Shown: piece by piece, positions 1 through 5,592 of the stretch | Numbering within the stretch: position 1 is the stretch's first letter | Layout of the letters: each line of letters starts with the position of its first letter | NCBI GenBank assembly: GCA_019752775.1 | Contig: JAIELU010000105.1 | Location: 1 to 6,398, forward strand | DNA length: 6,398 nucleotides | Origin: Campylobacterales bacterium | GTDB lineage: Bacteria; Campylobacterota; Campylobacteria; Campylobacterales; Arcobacteraceae | Reading direction: 5' to 3' | The notes under the pieces: model-generated | Seen by the model: only the letters and a program-made list of their open reading frames with translations | What the model was told of the DNA's origin: nothing | Databases searched by the model: none | Program-made: the position numbers and the translations under genes

Positions 1-29
1 AAGCTATAATAAAAGAGTTATTATAAAAA

Positions 30-785
30 ATGAATAATAATCTTACAGCCTTATATAAAAGAAGTTTTATTGAGGCTGTAATTCTTGCAAATAAAGAATT
101 ACATACTTACCTAAATACAAATCTATCTTTAAATGATTATGAATATACAAATATCACTGGTTTTGGTGGTGATAATTCTTTAAAAATGGATTTAATTGCA
201 GAAAATATTTTTATAAAATATCTAGAAATTTTTGGAAATATTTATTCTGAAGAGTGTGGATTAAAAACTACAAATAAAGAGTTTACAATTGTTATTGACC
301 CACTTGATGGAAGTAATAATTTTTATTCTAATTTACCATATTATGGAACTTCTGTTGCTTTACAAAAAGATGGAACAACAATAGCTGGTTTTGTGACAAA
401 TTTAGTATCTTCAATTATAAAATATAGAGCATTTGATGATGAAATAAAATATTTTTCTCTTATGAAAAATGAAGAAATTATACCTATACATACAGAAAAA
501 ACAAAGATTTCAGTTTTTGAAAGAGCTTATGAATATCCAATAATTTGTCAAAAATTATCAAAAAATAATATAAAATTTAGATCTTTAGGTGCAGTTGCTT
601 TGTCTTTAAGTGATGCCCAAAATTACGATTTTGTATTGTATTGTGGCAATATACGAGAGTTTGATATTGCTGCATCTTTATATATTTTTAAAGATTTATA
701 TATTTATAAAACAGATAAATCTTTATTGCTTTCAAAAAATAAGCAAAAATTTGATTTAGTTAAAGAATTTATTAAAGAAGTTTAG
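30..785 (+). CDS. Inositol monophosphatase family protein
   Basis: This 251-residue protein belongs to the Mg2+-dependent, Li+-sensitive sugar-phosphatase superfamily (IMPase/CysQ/FBPase-like) and is predicted to be cytoplasmic. The family metal-binding pattern is visible: GD at 47-48 with K52, D54 and AE at 56-57; the acidic pair E74-E75 in SEECG; the signature DPLDGS at 90-95 followed by NNF; and a C-terminal aspartate D212 in REFDIAA. These are the residues that bind the metals and phosphate in the family, so it is probably active. The substrate cannot be told from sequence: inositol phosphate, 3'-phosphoadenosine 5'-phosphate or a sugar bisphosphate are all possible. The C-terminus is unusual because the Gly-Gly stretch that normally follows the DxAA helix is replaced by a repeated LYI(F/Y)K segment (217-227). 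The ATG at 30 has only a weak AAAGAG (12-17) upstream. A 43-bp gap separates it from the ferredoxin gene, so shared transcription is uncertain. Confidence 0.88.
   Translation: MNNNLTALYKRSFIEAVILANKELHTYLNTNLSLNDYEYTNITGFGGDNSLKMDLIAENIFIKYLEIFGNIYSEECGLKTTNKEFTIVIDPLDGSNNFYSNLPYYGTSVALQKDGTTIAGFVTNLVSSIIKYRAFDDEIKYFSLMKNEEIIPIHTEKTKISVFERAYEYPIICQKLSKNNIKFRSLGAVALSLSDAQNYDFVLYCGNIREFDIAASLYIFKDLYIYKTDKSLLLSKNKQKFDLVKEFIKEV
677..710 (+). repeat. Imperfect 18-bp tandem repeat in the phosphatase gene
   Basis: Positions 677-692 and 695-710 match at 15 of 16 bases with a period of 18 bp, giving the amino-acid repeat LYIFKD then LYIYKT (residues 217-228). It lies just after the DIAA metal-binding helix. 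Low sequence complexity could produce it by chance, although the in-frame period and similar residues fit a small duplication. Confidence 0.55.
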
Positions 786-787
786 GT

Positions 788-793
788 TATAAC
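788..793 (+). promoter_or_regulatory. Possible -10 element before the ferredoxin operon
   Basis: The 43-bp space between the phosphatase and the ferredoxin gene (786-828) is the only real intergenic region in the window. It holds TATAAC (788-793), one base from the sigma-70 -10 consensus, which would give a leader of about 30 nt containing the AGGGA ribosome site at 816-820. No convincing -35 box is visible, but housekeeping promoters of this phylum often lack one. A second hexamer, TATACT (810-815), fits the consensus equally well but would start transcription on top of the ribosome site. The call is weak because such hexamers are common by chance in A+T-rich DNA. Confidence 0.2.
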
Positions 794-828
794 TCCACCA
801 TAAATAAATTATACTAGGGAAAAATTAT

Positions 829-1083
829 ATGTCTTTAATTATTACTGATGAATGTATCGCTTGTGATGCATGTAGAGGAGAGTGTCCAAATTACGCTATT
901 GAAGAGGGTGATCCAATTTATGTTATTGACTCTGATAGATGTACTGAGTGCGTAGGGCATTATGAAGAACCTTCATGTATTGAGGTTTGTCCAGTTGACT
1001 GTATTATAATTGATCCAGATAACCAAGAGACTATGGAAGAGTTGAAGTTCAAGTATGAACAATTAATGGAAGAAGAAGTTTAA
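829..1083 (+). CDS. YfhL-type 2[4Fe-4S] ferredoxin
   Basis: This is an 84-residue soluble electron carrier with two [4Fe-4S] clusters. The first cysteine set is C9-x2-C12-x2-C15-x3-C19-Pro. The second is C38-x2-C41-x8-C50-x3-C54-Pro, with the eight-residue insertion VGHYEEPS between its second and third cysteines. That insertion, the further C58 in CPVDC and the acidic C-terminal helix (about 67-84) are typical of the Allochromatium/YfhL ferredoxin subfamily, so C58 is a family trait and not an anomaly. A good ribosome site, AGGGA at 816-820, lies 8 nt before the ATG. Its redox partners are not encoded here. By hand count the gene is about 35% G+C against roughly 25-27% around it, probably from strong codon constraint in a well-expressed small protein. 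The stop codon overlaps the next start by 1 nt. The link to a Ppx/GppA gene is, from memory, also seen in Helicobacter pylori and Campylobacter. Confidence 0.95.
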   Translation: MSLIITDECIACDACRGECPNYAIEEGDPIYVIDSDRCTECVGHYEEPSCIEVCPVDCIIIDPDNQETMEELKFKYEQLMEEEV

Positions 1084-2552
1084 TGTCTAAAGTAACAACT
1101 ATTATCGACATTGGGTCTAACTCAATGCGTATGGTTGTACTACAAAAAAGTAGCAGGTTTGCATTTAATTTAATAAATGAAACAAAAAGCAGAGTTAAAA
1201 TATCTGAGGGCTGTTACGAAAATAATGGAAACTTACAAGAGATTCCTATGCAAAGAGCATATGAATCATTAAAATCTTTTTTAAATATATCTACAGCTTT
1301 AAAATCAAGAAAAATTATTTGTGTTGCAACATCAGCCTTAAGGGATGCTCCAAATGCTAATGTGTTTATTTCTAGAATCTCAAAAGATTTAGGATTAAAT
1401 ATAAAAGTAATTGATGGCGAAAAAGAAGCATATTATGGTGGCGTTGCTGCTTTAAATTTACTTCATGATGATACTTTTGTAACTGTTGATATTGGTGGTG
1501 GTTCTACTGAATTTTGTTTTATAAATAATGGAAAAGTAGAAAAATCAATATCTTTAAATATAGGAACAGTTAGAATAAAAGAACTTTATTTTAATAAAAA
1601 TGATGTTGAAGGCGCTAAAAAATATATTTTAGATAATTTAAAAAAGATTTCAGAATTAGAGATAAAAATTCCGAAAAAAGTTGTAGGAATTGGAGGAAGT
1701 ATTAGAGCTTTGTCAAAGATTGTAATGACAAAAAATCAATATCCTTTAGATGTATTGCATGAATATATGTACAAAGTAAGAGATGAAATTAGTTTATTTG
1801 ATAAAATATCAATAGCTAAAAATAATGATGATTTAAAATCATTTGGTGTAAAAAAAGATAGATTTGATACCATAAAAGAGGGCGCATTTATCTTTAAAAC
1901 TATTTTAAAAGAATTAGATATAGATGAGGTTGTTACTTCGGGTGTTGGAGTAAGAGAAGGCGCTTATTTAGCTGATTTATTAAGAACTTCAAATCATAAA
2001 TTTCCAGAAAACTTTAATGTAAGTGTTAGAAGTTTGCTGGATAGATTCCAAATTGACGAAAAACAAAGTGCTTATTTAGGAAACAATGCAAAAAAAATAT
2101 TTGATGTTTTAAGACCAATACATAATTTAGATAATAAGTGCAGAAGTTTATTAGTAATATCTTCAAAACTTCATTCTATTGGTTCAACACTAAATTTTTA
2201 TAAATCAAATGATAATGCATTTGATTTTATTTTAAATGGCTTAAATTATGATTTTTTACATACTTCAAGGGTTCTTGTAGCTCATACAATTAAATTTTCA
2301 AAAAAATCACTTCCTACAAAAAATGATATTTTAAAATATGAAGAGCTTTTACCATCTTTAGAAATTATGCAATGGATGTCTTTTATGATTTCTTTAAATA
2401 TTGCAATAAATCAAGATTTATCAAGACCAAAAGTTGAATATATATTAGAAAATAATACTTTACAAATAGCTTTATTAAATAAATCATTTTTGATTGAATC
2501 AAATATTGATAAATTAGAAAGTCCTGAAGATTTAAATATAAAGATATTATGA
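1083..2552 (+). CDS. ppx/gppA: Ppx/GppA family phosphatase (exopolyphosphatase / pppGpp phosphatase)
   Basis: This 489-residue protein has the ASKHA (actin/hsp70-like) fold of exopolyphosphatases and guanosine pentaphosphate phosphohydrolases, which remove the terminal phosphate from polyphosphate and/or pppGpp. Visible motifs, in order: phosphate-1 loop DIGSNSMR (9-16); VATSALRDAPNA (81-92); GEKEA (112-116), where E115 aligns with the family catalytic glutamate; phosphate-2 loop DIGGGSTEF (136-144); GIGGSIRAL (202-210); and SGVGVREG (286-293). The N-terminal catalytic module therefore looks complete. The C-terminal part (about 310-489) corresponds to the helical HD-like domain, but the HD pair reads H364-S365 and the following His-rich segment is absent, so metal-dependent chemistry there is unlikely. 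Sequence alone does not separate Ppx from GppA activity. The start codon overlaps the ferredoxin stop (TAATG) behind a purine-rich GAAGAAGAAG, implying translational coupling. Its own stop overlaps the acyltransferase start by 4 nt. Confidence 0.93.
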   Translation: MSKVTTIIDIGSNSMRMVVLQKSSRFAFNLINETKSRVKISEGCYENNGNLQEIPMQRAYESLKSFLNISTALKSRKIICVATSALRDAPNANVFISRISKDLGLNIKVIDGEKEAYYGGVAALNLLHDDTFVTVDIGGGSTEFCFINNGKVEKSISLNIGTVRIKELYFNKNDVEGAKKYILDNLKKISELEIKIPKKVVGIGGSIRALSKIVMTKNQYPLDVLHEYMYKVRDEISLFDKISIAKNNDDLKSFGVKKDRFDTIKEGAFIFKTILKELDIDEVVTSGVGVREGAYLADLLRTSNHKFPENFNVSVRSLLDRFQIDEKQSAYLGNNAKKIFDVLRPIHNLDNKCRSLLVISSKLHSIGSTLNFYKSNDNAFDFILNGLNYDFLHTSRVLVAHTIKFSKKSLPTKNDILKYEELLPSLEIMQWMSFMISLNIAINQDLSRPKVEYILENNTLQIALLNKSFLIESNIDKLESPEDLNIKIL

Positions 2553-3460
2553 TGAAAAAAATAGTTTATAAACTTTTTTTAGTAATTATTTTTATACTAA
2601 GAAAAATGCCAAGATCTTTAAGAAGAGCCTTTTTTAGGTTTATAGCTACTTGTGGATATTTATTCGCAAAAAAAACAAATAGAATAATAAAAACAAATTT
2701 AGATTTTGTTTTTGGAAATACTTTATCAGATTTAGAAATTAAAGATATTCAAAAATACTCTTATTTTAATATGATTTTATGGGTTCAATCACTTATAGAA
2801 AACTTAGATGTTACAGACGAAGAGCTTAAACAAACAGTTGAAATAGAAAATGCACATATAATTGAAGATTTAAAAAAACAGAATAAACCAATTATTTTAA
2901 TCTCAGCTCATTATGGAAATATTGAGATGCTTAGTTGTTATATAAATAAATTTATAATACCTTTACATCAAGTAGCTAGAGAATCAAATTTTGAAGAAAT
3001 TGATGAGTTTATAGTAAAAGCTAGAGAAGCTTCAGGAAGTAAAATTATTTTTAAAACAGGGGCTTTAAAAAAACTGGTAAAAGCGATGATTAAAAAAGAT
3101 GCAGTTTCTTTGTTAATTGATCAAAATATTAATTCAAAAGATGGAGAAGAAGTAGATTTTCTAGGAAAAAAAGCTTATCAAACATCTTCAAGTGCTAGCT
3201 TAGCTAGAAAATTTGATGCATATATCGTGCCACTTGCCATTTTTAATCAAGAAGATTATACATACAAAATAAAAATATATGATCCTATTATTCCTGTTAA
3301 AACAGATAATGAAAAAGATGATATAAAAATAATTTCACAATTAGAAGCTAATGCAATATCTGCTATAATATATGAAGATAAAAAACAATGGTTTTGGCCT
3401 CACAAAAGGTTTAAAAGTCATTATAAAGAGATATATGAAAAGAATTTTAATAATAAGTGA
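2549..3460 (+). CDS. LpxL/HtrB-type lipid A acyltransferase
   Basis: This 303-residue member of the lysophospholipid/lipid A acyltransferase family (PF03279 type) probably adds a secondary acyl chain to Kdo-lipid A at the inner membrane. One hydrophobic N-terminal segment (about 5-18) followed by a basic stretch (RKMPRSLRR, 18-26) suggests a single membrane anchor with a cytoplasmic catalytic domain. The H-x4-E catalytic motif is HYGNIE (121-126). DQN at 191-193 matches the conserved Asp-Gln block, and WFWPHKRFK (281-289) matches the C-terminal W-x-W-x-H-R-W-K-like motif, with Phe in place of the second-last aromatic residue. Length is normal for the family. Two starts are possible: ATG at 2549, inside an ATGA overlap with the preceding stop, or the adjacent ATG at 2552, which changes only one residue. 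Which acyl position is modified, and with which chain, cannot be read from sequence. The last 26 nt also encode the start of the next gene. Confidence 0.92.
   Translation: MMKKIVYKLFLVIIFILRKMPRSLRRAFFRFIATCGYLFAKKTNRIIKTNLDFVFGNTLSDLEIKDIQKYSYFNMILWVQSLIENLDVTDEELKQTVEIENAHIIEDLKKQNKPIILISAHYGNIEMLSCYINKFIIPLHQVARESNFEEIDEFIVKAREASGSKIIFKTGALKKLVKAMIKKDAVSLLIDQNINSKDGEEVDFLGKKAYQTSSSASLARKFDAYIVPLAIFNQEDYTYKIKIYDPIIPVKTDNEKDDIKIISQLEANAISAIIYEDKKQWFWPHKRFKSHYKEIYEKNFNNK
3425..3430 (+). promoter_or_regulatory. Ribosome binding site that sets the ELM1-family start at 3435
   Basis: AAAGAG lies 4 nt before the ATG at 3435, inside the end of the acyltransferase gene. It supports starting the ELM1-family protein at 3435 and not at the in-frame ATG at 3372. 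The earlier start would put 21 extra residues, with no family counterpart, before the conserved N-terminal strand and would overlap the acyltransferase by 89 nt. Confidence 0.55.
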
Positions 3461-4310
3461 CGGCAAAGCAGGTCACTTAAATCAATCCATAGCTTTTTGT
3501 AAAATTAAAAATATTAGTTATGATATTCTCGAAGTAAAATTTAAATCAAGATTTTATAAACTTTTATCTTATGTTTTTGATAGATTTGATTTTTTTACAG
3601 ACTCTTTATTTGAAGAACATAAAAATTATTATCCAGAATTTTATGATGCAATTATTAGTACTGGTTCTGGAACTTATTATTTTAATAAGTTAATTGCTCA
3701 AAAATATAACAAAAAATCAATTGCTCTAATGCTTCCAAAATCGTATAAATACTCAAATTTTTATTATATAATCGCGCAAGAACATGATCATCCTATTTTG
3801 TTAGATAATTTATTGGCTGTTCCTCTAAATCTGTCATATTCAAGCCCAAAAGGTTATATTAAAAAAATTGAAGATAAAAAATCTCTTGCTGTGATAATTG
3901 GTGGAGATAATGGTGTTTTTTCAATGTCTTATCATAGTATAAAAGAAAAATTAGATGAGATTTTTAAAAAGTATCCCGATTATTTAAAATACATTACTAC
4001 TTCAAGAAGAACATCATCTACTATTGAATCTTTAATTAATGAATATACTTTTGATTATAAACTTATTTATTCAAAAGAACCAAATATAAATCCAATCGGT
4101 GATTTTATAGCTGTTTGTGATGAGTTTTTTATTACTATTGATTCTACTTCGATGTTAAGTGAAGTAAGAGCAAATTCTGATGCAAAAATAAATATAATTG
4201 AATTAAAGTCAAAAAAAGAGAATACAAAATATCATAAATTAGCATCTATAATTAATGATATGGATGAAAAGTTAGATTTTGCAAAAATATTAAAAAGAGT
4301 AAAAATTTAA
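3435..4310 (+). CDS. ELM1-family (DUF1022/COG3660) protein, probable GT-B-fold envelope enzyme
   Basis: This 291-residue protein is named after plant ELM1, a mitochondrial fission factor; that role cannot apply in a bacterium. Motifs, numbered from the 3435 start: N-terminal strand and loop RILIISDGKAGHLNQS (3-18); a central EHDHP (116-120); IIGGDNG (154-160), beginning the second Rossmann-like half; TTSRRTSS (188-195); and DEFFITIDSTSMLSE (229-243), which resembles the nucleotide-sugar-binding end of GT-B glycosyltransferases. No signal peptide or clear membrane segment is present. The family's activity is not established as far as I know. Fold, motif order and position between a lipid A acyltransferase and a nucleotide-sugar dehydrogenase suggest a sugar transfer or related step in LPS core or surface-glycan assembly; this is inference. 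An in-frame extension to 3372 exists but is judged spurious. The gene overlaps the acyltransferase by 26 nt and ends 10 nt before the dehydrogenase. Confidence 0.85.
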   Translation: MKRILIISDGKAGHLNQSIAFCKIKNISYDILEVKFKSRFYKLLSYVFDRFDFFTDSLFEEHKNYYPEFYDAIISTGSGTYYFNKLIAQKYNKKSIALMLPKSYKYSNFYYIIAQEHDHPILLDNLLAVPLNLSYSSPKGYIKKIEDKKSLAVIIGGDNGVFSMSYHSIKEKLDEIFKKYPDYLKYITTSRRTSSTIESLINEYTFDYKLIYSKEPNINPIGDFIAVCDEFFITIDSTSMLSEVRANSDAKINIIELKSKKENTKYHKLASIINDMDEKLDFAKILKRVKI

Positions 4311-4314
4311 AGGA
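4310..4314 (+). promoter_or_regulatory. Shine-Dalgarno site supporting a UUG start
   Basis: AAGGA, overlapping the preceding stop codon, lies 6 nt before TTG at 4321. It is one of the best ribosome sites in the window and supports UUG as the initiator of the dehydrogenase. The nearby ATG at 4334 is out of frame, and any later in-frame start would remove the GLGYVG dinucleotide-binding loop. Confidence 0.8.
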
Positions 4315-4320
4315 AAAACA

Positions 4321-5589
4321 TTGAATAAAAAAATATGTATAGTTGGACTAGGCTATGTAGGACTTCCTCTAGCACATGCATTTTCAGAAAAATATCAAGT
4401 AGTAGGTTTTGATATAAATAAACCAAGAGTTGATGAGCTAAATAGTGGATTTGATAGAACATTGGAATTAACAAGTGATGAAGTAAATGAATCAATAAAA
4501 AATGGAATGATTTATACAACAAATTCAGAAGATATAAAAGATAGTAATATCTATATTGTTACAGTTCCCACTCCAATTGATAGTACTAATAGACCTGATT
4601 TAACACCTTTAATTAAATCTTCACAAACTATTGGAAAAGTATTAAAAAAAGATGATATTGTAATATATGAATCTACGGTTTATCCAGGTGTAACAGAAGA
4701 AGTTTGTGTTCCTGAATTAGAGAAAGAATCAGGAATGATTTTTAATAAAGATTTCTTTTGTGGATATTCTCCTGAAAGAATTAATCCCGGTGATAAAGAA
4801 CATACAGTTACAAAAATACTTAAAATAACTTCTGGTTCAAATCCAGAAATTGCAATAGTTGTTGATGAACTTTATAAATCAATCATAACAGCAGGAACTT
4901 ATAAAGCAAGTTCGATAAAAGTAGCAGAAGCTGCAAAAGTAATCGAAAATACTCAAAGAGATGTAAATATTGCACTTATAAATGAGTTGGCACTAATTTT
5001 TGATACTATGAATATTAATACAAATGATGTAATAGAAGCAGCTGCAACTAAATGGAATTTTATTAAATTAAAACCAGGATTAGTGGGAGGACACTGTATT
5101 GGTGTAGATCCATATTACCTAACTTTTAAATCAGAAGAATTAGGTTATAAACCAAATCTAATTTTAGGTGCAAGACAGATAAATAATGGAATGGGTAAAT
5201 ATATTGCAGAAAAAACAATCAAACTTATGATTAAAGCTGGAAAAATAATTAAAGATTCAAATATTTTAATCATGGGATTAACTTTTAAAGAGAATTGCCC
5301 AGATATTAGAAATACAAAAGTAGTTGATATTATAAAAGAATTAAAAGATTATGGCGCTAATATTGATGTTTATGAACCTTGGATTGATGAAAAAGACAAA
5401 GGTTATTATAATTATAACTTTGTAGAAAATCCATTTGAAAATACAAAAAGATATGACTCAATAGTTGTAGCTGTGGGACATGATAAATTTAAATCACTAA
5501 GCCAAAAAGAGTATGATAATATAATTAATGGTGAAAAAATTATTATTGATGTTAAAGGAATTGTTCCTAATCCTACTTGGAAATTATAA
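4321..5589 (+). CDS. TviB-type UDP-N-acetylhexosamine 6-dehydrogenase
   Basis: This 422-residue cytoplasmic enzyme belongs to the UDP-glucose/UDP-ManNAc dehydrogenase superfamily, which performs two NAD+-dependent oxidations at C6 to give a nucleotide-linked uronic acid. Residues, in order: Rossmann loop GLGYVG (9-14) with acidic D31 ending strand two, as expected for NAD; TVPTPID (81-87); YESTVYPG (116-123); SPERINPGD (150-158); the central helix VAEAAKVIENTQRD (201-214) with K206 and N210; catalytic C259 in GGHCIGVDPYY (256-266); and the C-terminal domain motif GLTFKENCPDIRNT (319-332). The TPIDSTNRPDLTPL and SPERINPGDKEH wording fits the TviB/WbpO group, which oxidises UDP-GlcNAc or UDP-GalNAc, better than UDP-glucose dehydrogenases, but the sugar is not proven. 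All catalytic residues are present and the length is normal. Translation starts at UUG. The product would feed acidic sugars into an O-antigen, LPS core or capsule. Confidence 0.93.
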   Translation: MNKKICIVGLGYVGLPLAHAFSEKYQVVGFDINKPRVDELNSGFDRTLELTSDEVNESIKNGMIYTTNSEDIKDSNIYIVTVPTPIDSTNRPDLTPLIKSSQTIGKVLKKDDIVIYESTVYPGVTEEVCVPELEKESGMIFNKDFFCGYSPERINPGDKEHTVTKILKITSGSNPEIAIVVDELYKSIITAGTYKASSIKVAEAAKVIENTQRDVNIALINELALIFDTMNINTNDVIEAAATKWNFIKLKPGLVGGHCIGVDPYYLTFKSEELGYKPNLILGARQINNGMGKYIAEKTIKLMIKAGKIIKDSNILIMGLTFKENCPDIRNTKVVDIIKELKDYGANIDVYEPWIDEKDKGYYNYNFVENPFENTKRYDSIVVAVGHDKFKSLSQKEYDNIINGEKIIIDVKGIVPNPTWKL

Positions 5590-5592
5590 TAT

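Noticed and set aside
1..26. Possible 3' end of an upstream gene: a frame from position 3 reads AIIKELL and stops at 24-26, and TATAAT at 5-10 could be a -10 box.
   Set aside because: All three forward frames close within the first 37 bases and too little sequence is present to choose among them. The TATAAT could equally be part of coding sequence.
786..828. Terminator between the phosphatase and ferredoxin genes.
   Set aside because: No G+C-containing stem followed by a T-run is visible in the 43 bases.
1006..1008. Extra cysteine (C58) of the ferredoxin as a novel cluster ligand.
   Set aside because: The CPVDC arrangement is, from memory, shared with YfhL-type ferredoxins such as that of E. 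coli, so it is a family feature.
2090..2097. Runs of seven or eight A (for example 2090-2097, 2668-2675, 2872-2878, 4327-4333) as phase-variable tracts.
   Set aside because: Such runs are expected in DNA of about 27% G+C, are short, and also occur in housekeeping genes. No long G or C tract, the usual contingency tract in this phylum, is present.
3195..3207. Inverted repeat CTAGCT-t-AGCTAG inside the acyltransferase gene, as a terminator or operator.
   Set aside because: Its one-base loop cannot form a normal hairpin, no T-run follows, and it lies in the middle of conserved coding sequence.
3372..3434. In-frame upstream start for the ELM1-family protein, adding 21 residues.
   Set aside because: The extra residues precede the conserved N-terminal strand, overlap the conserved end of the acyltransferase and have no clear ribosome site, whereas the ATG at 3435 has AAAGAG nearby.
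4307..4522. 71-residue reading frame on the minus strand.
   Set aside because: It lies antisense to the dehydrogenase N-terminus, and its Leu/His/Phe-rich low-complexity content is the reverse-strand shadow of an A+T-rich gene.
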